A DNA stretch of 64,000 nucleotides from DASYXT01 sp035934555. Lineage in GTDB: Bacteria; Verrucomicrobiota; Verrucomicrobiia; Limisphaerales; UBA8199. The notes beneath the pieces are model-generated. The model was given only the letters and a program-made list of their open reading frames with translations. It made no database searches and was not told the DNA's origin. Numbering within the stretch: position 1 is the first letter of the stretch; each line of letters begins with the position of its first letter. The stretch spans positions 1 through 64,000 of the forward strand of contig DASYXT010000073.1 in NCBI GenBank assembly GCA_035934555.1, written 5' to 3'. The position numbers were made by a program, and so were the translations under genes. Shown here in pieces: positions 9,263 to 17,162 of the stretch.

Positions 9263-9991
9263 ATGGACTTGAAGTCTATCCTGGAAGCGATTTTGTTCTC
9301 GGCCCAGAAACCGATGAGCGCAAAGGACCTGCGCGAGGTGTTCGCCGGCGCAGTCGAGCACGCCGAGGGCAATGAAACCGCGCGCGGCTTGAAGAAAGTC
9401 AAAGAGGACCAGCTCGTTGCGGCACTCGAAGAGCTGGCGCGCGAGCACGAATCGGCGGCCCGCAGTTACCGACTGGTATGCGTTGCGGGCGCGTGGCAGT
9501 TCGTTACCGAACCCCCCTACGCGCCCTGGCTCAAGGCGCTGGTGGGCCACAAAGCGCGCCCGCCGCGGCTGTCGCAGCCGGCCCTCGAGACGCTCGCCAT
9601 CATCGCCTATCGCCAGCCATTGACGCGCGCCGAAATCGAGCAGGTCCGCGGCGTCGCCGTGGACGGCGTGATGCAAACACTGCTGGAACGCGGATTAGTG
9701 GAACAAGTCGGGCGCGCCGAGGTTGTCGGCCGCCCGATGACTTACGCCACCACGCCGGTGTTTCTCGAGTATTTCGGATTGCGCAGCCTGGAAGAGCTCC
9801 CCGCGGCGGATGAATTGCGACGAATCCCAGTGCAGAAACCCGAAACGCTCGTGACAGCCGAGCCAGGCTTGGCGACGGCCCCGCCGGAACAATTGGCGTT
9901 GGCTGAAGCGGAAAAGGCGCAAGGGCAAACGGCGCCGGAGCAAGCGCAACAACTGGACGCAGCGCAAGCTCAGGAAGCGCCGCCGGGCTAG
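9263..9991 (+). CDS. scpB: Segregation and condensation protein B
   Basis: Partner of ScpA in the SMC complex, made of two winged-helix domains. The start ATG at 9263 gives the standard opening 'MDLKSILEAILFSAQKPMS'. The most conserved block, 'LSQPALETLAIIAYRQPLTR', followed by 'EIEQVRGV', lies near residues 102-130, then 'GLVEQVGRAEVVGRPMTY' and 'TTPVFLEYFGL'. The reading frame is open upstream inside scpA, but that would only add the scpA tail in another frame. After residue ~190 the protein ends in a Glu/Ala/Gln-rich, probably disordered tail. It sits directly behind scpA in one transcription unit. Confidence 0.95.
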   Translation: MDLKSILEAILFSAQKPMSAKDLREVFAGAVEHAEGNETARGLKKVKEDQLVAALEELAREHESAARSYRLVCVAGAWQFVTEPPYAPWLKALVGHKARPPRLSQPALETLAIIAYRQPLTRAEIEQVRGVAVDGVMQTLLERGLVEQVGRAEVVGRPMTYATTPVFLEYFGLRSLEELPAADELRRIPVQKPETLVTAEPGLATAPPEQLALAEAEKAQGQTAPEQAQQLDAAQAQEAPPG

Positions 9992-10058
9992 TGATTAGCC
10001 GCACTCGCGGTTTGAGAGAACCATGGGATCGCCTGTAAGAACCGACCCCTCACCCCGG

Positions 10059-10085
10059 CCCTCTCCCCTTCCGAAGGGGAGAGGG
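10059..10085. repeat. Perfect palindrome CCCTCTCCCCTT / AAGGGGAGAGGG
   Basis: A perfect 12-bp stem with a 3-base loop (CCG) lies 68 bases after the scpB stop. It is strong enough to act as a transcription stop for the scpAB unit, but only short A/T stretches follow. Similar 'CTCTCCCC' palindromes are scattered between genes in many environmental bacteria, so it may equally be a dispersed repeat. Confidence 0.6.
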
Positions 10086-10107
10086 AGAATCCTCGGTGGG
10101 CGGGGGC

Positions 10108-10169
10108 GATTAGGATTAGGATTACGATTACGATTATGATTAGGATTAAAGATTAAGATTAAGGTTAAA
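10108..10169 (+). repeat. GATTAN hexamer tandem array, copy 1
   Basis: About ten tandem units of GATTAN lie just upstream of pheA: GATTAG, GATTAG, GATTAC, GATTAC, GATTAT, GATTAG, GATTAAA, GATTAA, GATTAA, then GGTTAAA. The first five bases are nearly constant and the sixth varies. The array ends 24 bases before the pheA ATG. A related array is found on the other strand at 57,844-57,895. Confidence 0.85.
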
Positions 10170-10193
10170 GCGGGATAAAAATAGAAACCAGGG

Positions 10194-11255
10194 ATGAATA
10201 TACCTGAGCATCGCAAAGCCATTGATCATCTGGATGCGCAATTGATCAAGCTGTTGAACGAGCGCACGCGGCATGTGCTGGCGATCGGCGAACTGAAGCT
10301 TAAGGCCGGTCAGGAAATCTACGCGCCGCACCGCGAACGCGCCGTGCTGGCTCGGGTGTGCCGGTTGAACCATGGCCCGATCACCAACGAATCGCTCGAA
10401 GCCATTTATCGCGAGGTCATGTCCAGCGCCCTGTCGCTGGAAAAATCGATGAAGATTGCCTACCTGGGCCCCGAAGCGACCTTCACGCACCAGGCGGCCA
10501 TTCGCCGGTTCGGTTCGAGCCTGCAGTATGCATCGCAAAAAACCATCGCCGACGTGTTCACCGAGGTGAGCAAAAACCGCGCCGAATACGGTGTCGTGCC
10601 GGTGGAAAACTCCACCGAAGGGGTGGTCACCCACACGCTCGACATGTTCGTGGACAGTGATTTGAAGATCGTCGCGCAAATTGTCCTGCCGGTGCAGCAT
10701 TGCCTGGTCAGCAACAGCCCGCGCTCGCAAATCCGCAAACTCTACTCCCATCCGCAGTCGCTCGGCCAATGCCGTGGTTGGGTGCAGAACAACCTGCCGC
10801 GCGTCGAGATCATCGAGACGTCGTCCAATGCGCGCTCGGCGGACCTGGCGGCCAAGGAAAAAGGCGCCGCGGCCATTGCCGGCATCCTCGCGGCGGAAAA
10901 GTATGGCTTGGATATCCTCGAATACGACATCCAGGACAATGCAGCCAATGCGACGCGCTTTTTGGTGCTGGGCCGCAAATGCAGTCCGCCGACTGGCCGC
11001 GATCGCACCAGTATCATGATCAGTATCACCGACCGTGTCGGAGCGCTGTACCGCGCCTTGTCCGCTTTCCGGCGTTACCGGATCAACATGACGAAAATCG
11101 AATCGCGTCCAAGCAAGCGCAAGGCTTGGGAATATTTCTTCTTCATCGACTGCGACGGGCACCTGGAACAACCCAAAGTCCAAAAGGCTTTGGCGCACCT
11201 GGGCGAGCATTGTAACTTCGTGAAGGTGCTCGGGAGTTTCCCCGATGGGGCCTAA
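10194..11255 (+). CDS. pheA: Bifunctional chorismate mutase / prephenate dehydratase (P-protein)
   Basis: Makes phenylpyruvate from chorismate in two steps for phenylalanine synthesis. Residues 1-85 are an AroQ-type chorismate mutase ('MNIPEHRKAIDHLDAQLIKL', 'ELKLKAGQEIYAPHRE'). Residues ~84-270 are prephenate dehydratase, with 'IAYLGPEATFTHQAA', 'VPVENSTEGVVTHTLD' and the catalytic 'NATRFLVLG'. The remaining ~75 residues are an ACT regulatory domain with the 'ESRPSKRKAWEYFFFID' phenylalanine-binding motif, so feedback inhibition by Phe is expected. Length 353 is normal. The GATTAN array lies directly upstream, and I see no Phe-rich leader peptide. Confidence 0.96.
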   Translation: MNIPEHRKAIDHLDAQLIKLLNERTRHVLAIGELKLKAGQEIYAPHRERAVLARVCRLNHGPITNESLEAIYREVMSSALSLEKSMKIAYLGPEATFTHQAAIRRFGSSLQYASQKTIADVFTEVSKNRAEYGVVPVENSTEGVVTHTLDMFVDSDLKIVAQIVLPVQHCLVSNSPRSQIRKLYSHPQSLGQCRGWVQNNLPRVEIIETSSNARSADLAAKEKGAAAIAGILAAEKYGLDILEYDIQDNAANATRFLVLGRKCSPPTGRDRTSIMISITDRVGALYRALSAFRRYRINMTKIESRPSKRKAWEYFFFIDCDGHLEQPKVQKALAHLGEHCNFVKVLGSFPDGA

Positions 11256-11314
11256 GGCGCTGCCACGGGTACAGGTAGGATTAAGACGGCCGGGCACTTA
11301 AGGCAGCAGGAGCC

Positions 11315-11412
11315 AAAGCGCCAGAGGGCTGGCGCAGTCCAAAACCTCTCGGATTGAGGTGCGCGCGAAACGCGCGCCAGCGTCGTGGACTGCGCCAGCC
11401 CTCTGGCGCTTT
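11315..11412. repeat. Palindromic inverted pair, family A copy 1
   Basis: Two inverted copies of a 26-base unit face each other, at 11315-11340 and 11387-11412. Each unit contains its own hairpin (GCGCCAG-AGGG-CTGGCGC) flanked by AAA and AGTCC. The spacer holds another perfect hairpin, GCGCGCG-AAA-CGCGCGC at 11361-11377. The element lies between pheA and kdsD. Copies 2 and 3 are at 19,870 and 46,970. Confidence 0.85.
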
Positions 11413-11504
11413 GCCATTCGACTGGGCATTTTTAATCGCAGCCGGGTTTCCCTCGCCTCGGCTTCGGGGTTGAAACTCACTTGGGCTTTCTTCATCTTCA
11501 CGGC

Positions 11505-12476
11505 GTGAATCATCTGGTTGAGGCGCGGAAGGTATTCGCGATTGAAATCGCGGCGCTGCACGCGGTGCGCACGCAACTGGACAGCCAGTTCCATCAGGCG
11601 GTCGAAATGCTGGTCGCCCTGCTAAGACAGCGGGGGAAAATCGTCGTGGTCGGGATTGGCAAATCGGGCAATGTCGGCGCGAAGATTGCCGCGACGCTTA
11701 CCAGCACCGGCTCGACGAGCGTGGTGTTAAGCAGCGTTGATGCGCTCCATGGGGACCTGGGGATTATCAACGATGGCGACGTGGTGCTGGCGCTGAGTTA
11801 CTCGGGCGAATCCGAAGAGTTGTTGAACCTGATGCCGGCATTGAAACGGTTCTCGATTAAACTGATTGCGATGACCGGCGCGGTGAAATCTTCCCTCGCG
11901 CGCAACAGCGACCTGGTGCTGAACGTGCGGGTGCCCCGGGAGGCCTGCCCGTTTAATCTCGCGCCGACCGCCAGCACCACCGCGATGCTCGTCATGGGCG
12001 ATGCGCTGGCGATGGCTGTGCTCCAGGCGCGCGGGTTTAAACAATCCGATTTCGCCAGGTTGCATCCCTCGGGCGCGATTGGCCGGGCGATGCTGCTGCG
12101 GGTTTCCGACATCATGCGCAGCGGAGAGCGCAACGCGGTCGCCCAGCAAACTCTGACGGTGAAGCAAGCGCTGGTAGTGATGACCCAAGCACGGTCGGGC
12201 AGCCTGAGCGTGGTCAGCGCGCGCGGCAAGTTGGTCGGCGTGTTCACCGACGGCGATTTCCGGCGACGGATCGCCGGCGACGATCATTTGTTGGAGCAAA
12301 AACTTTCGACAGTGATGACCCGCGACCCGATTTGCATCCGGCAGGAGGCGCTGGCCGCCGAGGCGCTGAAAATGTTCAATGAACGGAACATCGACGATCT
12401 GCTGGTAGTAAACAGCCGGCACGAACCGGTGGGGTTGGTGGATTCACAGGATTTGCCGAAACTCAAGTTGATGTAA
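11505..12476 (+). CDS. kdsD: Arabinose-5-phosphate isomerase (KdsD/KpsF family)
   Basis: Interconverts ribulose 5-phosphate and arabinose 5-phosphate, the first committed step to Kdo for lipopolysaccharide. The N-terminal SIS domain has 'VVVGIGKSGNVGAKIAATL', the 'LHGDLGIINDGDVVLALSYS' segment (active-site histidine) and 'NLAPTASTTAMLVMGDALA'. Two CBS domains follow ('VSDIMRSGERNAV' and 'VMTRDPICIRQEALAAEAL'). The ORF has no ATG at the start of the homologous region. I chose GTG at 11505 because alignment by eye with KdsD begins at about this residue; an in-frame TTG at 11481 is the alternative. 323 residues is the family norm. Confidence 0.9.
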   Translation: MNHLVEARKVFAIEIAALHAVRTQLDSQFHQAVEMLVALLRQRGKIVVVGIGKSGNVGAKIAATLTSTGSTSVVLSSVDALHGDLGIINDGDVVLALSYSGESEELLNLMPALKRFSIKLIAMTGAVKSSLARNSDLVLNVRVPREACPFNLAPTASTTAMLVMGDALAMAVLQARGFKQSDFARLHPSGAIGRAMLLRVSDIMRSGERNAVAQQTLTVKQALVVMTQARSGSLSVVSARGKLVGVFTDGDFRRRIAGDDHLLEQKLSTVMTRDPICIRQEALAAEALKMFNERNIDDLLVVNSRHEPVGLVDSQDLPKLKLM

Positions 12477-12480
12477 CGCA

Positions 12481-13146
12481 ATGGCAAAAAACTATACGTT
12501 TAAACATACCCGGCGCATCAACGTGCAGTACCTATTATTCCTGCCGAAGGAATACGCCCTGGACTCCCGCAAGCGTTGGCCGCTGATTCTGTTCCTGCAC
12601 GGCGCAGGGGAACGTGGCTCGAATGTTCGGAAGGTCGCCGCGCATGGACCACTCAAGCGCGTCGCCCAAAATCCCGATTTTCCTTTTATCGTCGTAGCGC
12701 CGCAGTGCCCCGAAGGTCAAATCTGGTCCAGCGAAGTGCTGTTGGGACTGCTGGATGAGCTCCTGGCCAAATTCGCGGTGGATAGGCGGCGGGTGTATCT
12801 GACCGGGCTGAGCATGGGCGGCTACGGCACTTGGGACCTCGGTTTGGGATACCCCGAAAGATTCGCCGCGCTCGTGCCGATTTGCGGTGGAGGTGAGTTG
12901 ATTAACGTGCTGTTGCTGACTCCGGGAAAAACCCAGGCACTCAAAACGCTCGGCGTGTGGGCATTTCACGGCGGCAAAGATAAGACGGTGCCGCTCGTGG
13001 AATCCAAGCGGATGGTGGATTTTATGAAGTACCTCGGCGTTGCGGATGTGAAACTGACTGTTTACCCAAACGCGGGCCACGATGCCTGGACGGAGACTTA
13101 CAACAATCCCGACCTTTATAAATGGCTGCTGGCGCATCATCGCTAA
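12481..13146 (+). CDS. Alpha/beta-hydrolase esterase
   Basis: A 221-residue carboxylesterase/prolyl-oligopeptidase-like hydrolase. The catalytic triad can be read: nucleophile S111 in GLSMGGYG, acid D167 in GGKDKTVP and base H200 in NAGHDAW. The oxyanion 'LFLHGAGERG' precedes them. There is no signal peptide, so it may be cytosolic, although related proteins in this phylum often act on acetylated or feruloylated polysaccharides outside the cell. It starts 4 bases after the kdsD stop, so the two genes are probably co-transcribed. The substrate is not predictable. Confidence 0.8.
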   Translation: MAKNYTFKHTRRINVQYLLFLPKEYALDSRKRWPLILFLHGAGERGSNVRKVAAHGPLKRVAQNPDFPFIVVAPQCPEGQIWSSEVLLGLLDELLAKFAVDRRRVYLTGLSMGGYGTWDLGLGYPERFAALVPICGGGELINVLLLTPGKTQALKTLGVWAFHGGKDKTVPLVESKRMVDFMKYLGVADVKLTVYPNAGHDAWTETYNNPDLYKWLLAHHR

Positions 13147-13186
13147 ATGAGCGAGAGCTAAACCAAACAACCCGAAACGCACTGCT

Positions 13187-13837
13187 ATGGACCACACACC
13201 TGATGGGAGGCCAACGCTGACCGATGAGGCGCTGGACACGATCTTCCGTAAAGCGCGCACCCACGCCGCGTGGGCAGACCGGCCGGTGACGGAGGACACG
13301 CTACGCCAGGTTTACGACCTGATGAAATGGGGGCCGACCAGTGCCAACAGTTCTCCCGCACGCTTCTTCTTTATTCGTTCCAAAGAAGCCAAGCAGCGGC
13401 TCAAGCCGGTACTGAGCGCCGGCAATGTCGATAAAACCATGGCGGCGCCGGTCACAGTGATCGTCGCTTACGATCTTAAATTCTATCAGCACCTGCCGAA
13501 GTTGTTTCCGCATAATCCGGGGATGAAGCAGCTTTTCGAGCAAAACCCGCAGTTGGTCGAATCCACCGCGCAGCGCAATTCATCGCTGCAGGGCGCCTAC
13601 TTCATGGTGGCCGCGCGTTCGGTTGGGCTGGATTGCGGGCCGATGTCGGGGTTCGATAACGCCGCATTGGATGAGGAGTTCTTTGGTGCCGGCCAGAGCA
13701 AAGGCAGTGAGCAGGAGTTTTTCAGCCAGGGCCAGGTGAAGTCGAACTTTTTGTGCAACCTGGGCTACGGCGATCCGAGCAAACTGTACCCGCGCAGCCC
13801 GCGGCTGACGTTTGCAGAGGCGTGCCGGGTGCTTTAG
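13187..13837 (+). CDS. rutE: RutE-like malonic semialdehyde reductase / nitroreductase family
   Basis: Flavin-dependent nitroreductase-fold enzyme. RutE reduces malonic semialdehyde formed during pyrimidine breakdown. The sequence follows E. coli RutE almost segment by segment: 'LMKWGPTSANSSPARFFF', 'AAPVTVIVAYDLKFYQHLP', 'LDCGPMSGFDNAALDEEFF', 'NLGYGDPSKLYPRSPRL'. It is 216 residues instead of ~196, because about 12-15 residues around 165-185 look internally duplicated (EFFGAGQSKG then EFFSQGQVKS). No other rut gene is nearby, so a general semialdehyde or nitro-compound reductase role is also possible. Confidence 0.85.
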   Translation: MDHTPDGRPTLTDEALDTIFRKARTHAAWADRPVTEDTLRQVYDLMKWGPTSANSSPARFFFIRSKEAKQRLKPVLSAGNVDKTMAAPVTVIVAYDLKFYQHLPKLFPHNPGMKQLFEQNPQLVESTAQRNSSLQGAYFMVAARSVGLDCGPMSGFDNAALDEEFFGAGQSKGSEQEFFSQGQVKSNFLCNLGYGDPSKLYPRSPRLTFAEACRVL

Positions 13838-13981
13838 CCCGAGCGCCGGAGAAAGGCTTCAATTTTTGGGTTGAACTGAAACGCCGCCACCGGTTTCACC
13901 TGTCGCGGTTGCGCAGAACACCCCATCGCTGCCCCAGAATCGACGGATTATCATGTGACACCTCCAGTGAAGGGGGACCAT

Positions 13982-14311
13982 ATGAAAAAAACGATAGCTT
14001 ACATGATGATGGCAGCCGCCTTAACCGTGTCGCCCGTTATCCTGACCACAGGATGCGCGGTAGCGCACGGGCAAGAGAGCGCCAAGGAGTATGCGCGTGA
14101 TAAGGAGATCACCACGCGTATCAAAACTGCACTCTATGCCGATCCTACCGTGCACGGCACGCAGGTGAAGGTTCAATCGCTGAACGGGGTGGTCGAGTTG
14201 AGCGGCTTTGTCGATAATCAGGCCGCCCGTCAGCGGGCCGGCGAGATCGCTGCTTCCACCCCGGGCGTTGCGCAGGTTTATAACAACCTGCTGGTGCCGA
14301 CCGGTCGGTAA
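13982..14311 (+). CDS. BON-domain periplasmic (lipo)protein
   Basis: 109 residues. A signal sequence (KKTIAYMMMAAALTVSPVI) ends at 'LTTGCAV', which resembles a lipobox although the residue at -3 is threonine. The mature part is one BON domain of the OsmY type ('DKEITTRIKTALYADPTVHG', 'VKVQSLNGVVELSGFVDN', 'GVAQVYNNLLV'), thought to bind phospholipid or surface structures and often osmotically induced. GGGGGAC just ahead of the ATG at 13982 is a good ribosome-binding site, which decides this start. It is a single gene, convergent with the threonine synthase gene. Confidence 0.85.
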   Translation: MKKTIAYMMMAAALTVSPVILTTGCAVAHGQESAKEYARDKEITTRIKTALYADPTVHGTQVKVQSLNGVVELSGFVDNQAARQRAGEIAASTPGVAQVYNNLLVPTGR

Positions 14312-14331
14312 TTCGAACGGCTTCGGTCATG

Positions 14332-14363
14332 CCGGGTCCGGCGGGCACACCGCCGGTTCCCGG
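14332..14363. terminator. Hairpin between convergent genes, probable bidirectional terminator
   Basis: CCGGCGG at 14338-14344 pairs with CCGCCGG at 14350-14356 across a GCACA loop, and the stem extends outward through CCGGG/CCCGG after a small bulge. It lies 20 bases after the BON gene stop and 64 bases after the end of the minus-strand threonine synthase gene. There is no clear T tract on either side. Confidence 0.4.
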
Positions 14364-14426
14364 ATTCGGCCGCGAGGGTCTTCCCGCGAAGGCTTTATTG
14401 CCACGCGTGGGTTGTGCGTTGTCCGC

Positions 14427-15647
14427 TTACAGACTCGCCCAATCCACAGGTTTGGTGGCATCGAGGCGAGGCAGCTTTTCCTGAACGGCTTCAGGATACT
14501 TCTGCGCCGCACCGGTGTTGAATACCAGGACGCGTTCGGTCGGTTTGATGTCGCCGCGCTGCAGCAGCCGCTCGAGCACAGCAAGGCAAACCGCGGTTTC
14601 AGGGCAAAGCGACACGCCTTCCTGAGAGCCGGCGCGTTGCATCCATTTGGGGATTTCATCTTCAGGCGCGGCCACCGCCACGCCGTTGCTCGCCCTGACC
14701 GCATCGAGGATCATGAAATCACCCACCGCAGCGGGCACGCGCAACCCGCTGGCAATTGTAGCGGCATTTTCGAATTTCTTGGCGAAGCGCTCGCCCTTGG
14801 CAAAGGCGACGGCGATGGGCGCGCACCCATCGCTTTGACAGGAAATCATGCGGGGTTTTTTGGGCGAATTGAGCCACCCCAACGCCTCCAATTCGCCAAA
14901 GGCCTTCCACATTCCAATCAAGCCGGTGCCGCCGCCGGTCGGATACAGAATCACATCGGGCAGTTCCCAATCAAATTGCTCAGCTAACTCCAGGCCCATG
15001 GTCTTCTTACCCTCGATCCGATAAGGCTCCTTAAGTGTGGACACATCAAACCACCCCTTGACCTTCTTACCTTCCCCGACGAGCCGGCCACAATCGGTTA
15101 TCAAACCGTTGACGAGGAAGGTCTTTGCTCCGCTAAGAAAACATTCCTTGCGATTGATCGCCGGCGTGTCTTCCGGCATGAACACATAGGCTTCCATTCC
15201 GGCGCGCGCGGCGTACGCGGCCATCGCCCCTCCGGCATTGCCGGCAGTCGGCACCGCGACTTGGTTGATGCCGAATTCGTTGGCCTTCGAGATGGCCATC
15301 GCCATCCCGCGAGCTTTGAAACTGCCGGTGGGCAGCCGGCTTTCATCCTTAATATACAACGAGTTCATGCCCAAGCCGGCGGCCAGGCGTTTGGCTTCCA
15401 GAATCGGAGTGATCGTTTCCGTCAGCGACACGATCTTTGCCGGGTCCTGCATCGGCAGCATCTCCAAATACCGCCAAATTGTCGGCGGCCGGCCGAACAG
15501 GGCCTTTTTGGGAAAGTTTTTCTTCAGGGCGGGCAAATTGTAGCGCACCCATAATGGCCGCTGGCAGGCGGTGCAGAGGTTGTGAATTTTCGCAGCATCG
15601 TAGCGTTGGCCACAATTCGCACATTCCAGGTGAGTAACAAAGTTCAT
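14427..15647 (-). CDS. thrC: Threonine synthase
   Basis: PLP-dependent enzyme converting O-phosphohomoserine to threonine. Residues 9-28 form an N-terminal zinc ribbon (C9, C12, C25, C28), as in the archaeal/plant-like threonine synthase subgroup. The PLP lysine is K111 in LPTGSFKARG. 'PTAGNAGGAMAAYAARAG' and the phosphate-binding 'YPTGGGTGLIGMWKAF' follow. 406 residues is typical. A cysteate synthase or another fold-type II enzyme is a less likely reading. It is divergent from the SDR gene, with 132 bases of shared upstream DNA. Confidence 0.9.
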   Translation of the reverse strand: MNFVTHLECANCGQRYDAAKIHNLCTACQRPLWVRYNLPALKKNFPKKALFGRPPTIWRYLEMLPMQDPAKIVSLTETITPILEAKRLAAGLGMNSLYIKDESRLPTGSFKARGMAMAISKANEFGINQVAVPTAGNAGGAMAAYAARAGMEAYVFMPEDTPAINRKECFLSGAKTFLVNGLITDCGRLVGEGKKVKGWFDVSTLKEPYRIEGKKTMGLELAEQFDWELPDVILYPTGGGTGLIGMWKAFGELEALGWLNSPKKPRMISCQSDGCAPIAVAFAKGERFAKKFENAATIASGLRVPAAVGDFMILDAVRASNGVAVAAPEDEIPKWMQRAGSQEGVSLCPETAVCLAVLERLLQRGDIKPTERVLVFNTGAAQKYPEAVQEKLPRLDATKPVDWASL

Positions 15648-15779
15648 CGTCAGCCTGAGCTAGACTTGTCGAGATGATTTGGCAACGAAAAAGCCGCTGC
15701 CTGAGCACTGAAAACCGACGTTTATTTCTTCAAACTTCTGATCATTGCCACTGCTTTCCGAGCCGTCTAGCTTGACCCA

Positions 15780-16655
15780 ATGCGTGTGCTGATCGTCGGG
15801 TGCGGTTACGTCGGTTTGCCGCTCGGGGCGGCCTTGGCGCTGCAAGGCCACGAGGTCTATGGCATGCGCAGGAGCGACACCGGGATCAAAGAAATGCGTG
15901 CTGCCGGTATCCAACCCGTGATCGGCGATATAACTCGGCCCAAAACGCTGGCGACGAACCCCCCGAGCTTTGACTGGGTGGTCAATTGCGTTTCGGCCGG
16001 CTCCAGCGATGCCGCGGCTTATCGGTTGGCGTACTTGGAGGGGATGCGGCATTTATTGAGCTGGCTGGGGGCCCACCCACCGCTGCGGCTGGTCTATACC
16101 AGCAGCACGGGTGTTTATGGCCAAACCGACGGCTCGTGGGTGACTGAAACCAGCGCGACGCAACCCGAAGCCGAGACCGCGCGCGTGCTGCTGGCCGCCG
16201 AGCAGGTGCTCCTCGACACGAGCCCGAACAACCAGGTCCCCGGCGTGGTGTTGCGTGTGGCCGGCATTTACGGGCCAGGCCGCGGCTATTGGCTCCGGCA
16301 GTTCCTCAGCGGTCAAGCCCGTTTGGAGGGACGCGGCGAGCGGGTCCTGAACATGATCCACCGGGATGATGTGGCCGGAGCGGTGATGGCCGCGCTGCAG
16401 CGCGGACGGCCGGGGCAAATCTATAACGCCGTTGATGAGCAACCCGTCACGCAGTTGGAATTATTCCAATGGCTCGCGGAACAGTTGAAACAACCTGTGC
16501 CGGCCAGCATGGCTGAGCCGACGGGAACCGGACGCGCTCGTGGCCTCACCAGCAAGCGCATCTCCAATCAAAAACTCAAAACCGAACTGGGATTCCGTTT
16601 CAGATACCCAACCTTTCGCGAGGGGTTCGCCACCCTGGGTGGCGCGGAAAAATAA
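15780..16655 (+). CDS. SDR-family NAD(P)-dependent epimerase/dehydratase-like protein
   Basis: 291 residues of extended/atypical short-chain dehydrogenase fold, similar in layout to E. coli YeeZ. The nucleotide-binding motif is 'MRVLIVGCGYVGLPLGAALA'. 'LVYTSSTGVYGQTDG' holds the catalytic Ser and Tyr, and 'GVVLRVAGIYGPGR' is the usual epimerase segment. The lysine of the YxxxK motif is not seen (VYGQT), so normal SDR chemistry is uncertain. The substrate is unknown, probably a nucleotide sugar. It converges with the DciA-like gene, with one base between stops. Confidence 0.75.
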   Translation: MRVLIVGCGYVGLPLGAALALQGHEVYGMRRSDTGIKEMRAAGIQPVIGDITRPKTLATNPPSFDWVVNCVSAGSSDAAAYRLAYLEGMRHLLSWLGAHPPLRLVYTSSTGVYGQTDGSWVTETSATQPEAETARVLLAAEQVLLDTSPNNQVPGVVLRVAGIYGPGRGYWLRQFLSGQARLEGRGERVLNMIHRDDVAGAVMAALQRGRPGQIYNAVDEQPVTQLELFQWLAEQLKQPVPASMAEPTGTGRARGLTSKRISNQKLKTELGFRFRYPTFREGFATLGGAEK

Positions 16656-16656
16656 C

Positions 16657-17064
16657 TCACCCAACCCGGAACGAAATGCGTGTGACCAGCTCGCGGCCGA
16701 AGCTGGACTGCAGCCGTTCGAGGATCTCCTTGCGGCGGTAGCGGACGATTTCACTCAGCCACACCGAGCTGTCCACGGCGACGAACAATGTCCCTTTGCG
16801 CAAGCCTGTGGGTTGGGCATGGGCCACGATTATTGGGTCCAGCAAGTTGTTCCACACCTTCACCACTTCGGCCTCAGCCTGACGGCGGTCCAGCCGCAAA
16901 TCCGCCAGGATACTGGGGAGCAAATCTGCCACCCGGCGCGCCCGTTGCGCTTGCGCCTTTTCCAGCGGCGCCAGGTCGATGCCGCGCCACTGCGCACACA
17001 CGCGCTGACGCGCCGTCGGCTTGCGCGCCCCGAGCGGCGGAATGTGGCGTCGCGGAGGTAACAT
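16657..17064 (-). CDS. dciA: DUF721 / DciA-like protein
   Basis: 135 residues with the DUF721 core: 'EVVKVWNNLLDPIIVAHAQP' then 'GTLFVAVDSSVWLSEIVRYR' and 'ILERLQSSFG' followed by a terminal 'ITRISFRVG'-like strand. In bacteria lacking DnaC, DciA loads the replicative helicase DnaB at the origin; proteins of this length with only the C-terminal KH-like domain are common. The N-terminus is basic and Pro-rich (MLPPRRHIPPLGARKP). The gene is divergent from mutS, with only 98 bases between starts. The functional assignment comes from the family; the location is cytosolic. Confidence 0.7.
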   Translation of the reverse strand: MLPPRRHIPPLGARKPTARQRVCAQWRGIDLAPLEKAQAQRARRVADLLPSILADLRLDRRQAEAEVVKVWNNLLDPIIVAHAQPTGLRKGTLFVAVDSSVWLSEIVRYRRKEILERLQSSFGRELVTRISFRVG

Positions 17065-17162
17065 GCCGTTTAGATACTCGAATCGAGGTTAGCCGGAAAG
17101 AAAAAGCGCAAGGCCGCTGTTGCCTTCGTTTCCTTCTGTTGAGTTCTGCGGCCGGTTCTTTT

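Noticed and set aside
10108..10169. Telomere-like repeat or replication-origin iterons
   Set aside because: Units are degenerate in one position, there is no DnaA box cluster, dnaA or replication gene nearby, and a second array exists 47 kb away.
11298..11594. A minus-strand protein of 98 residues over the palindromic element
   Set aside because: It is antisense to the repeat pair and to the start of kdsD, and its sequence simply translates those elements.
13187..13837. A complete pyrimidine-degradation (rut) operon
   Set aside because: Only a RutE-like gene is present; neighbours are an esterase and a BON protein.
16788..17162. An N-terminal extension of MutS by 125 residues
   Set aside because: It lies over the DciA-like gene on the other strand, has no MutS similarity and precedes the normal domain I start.
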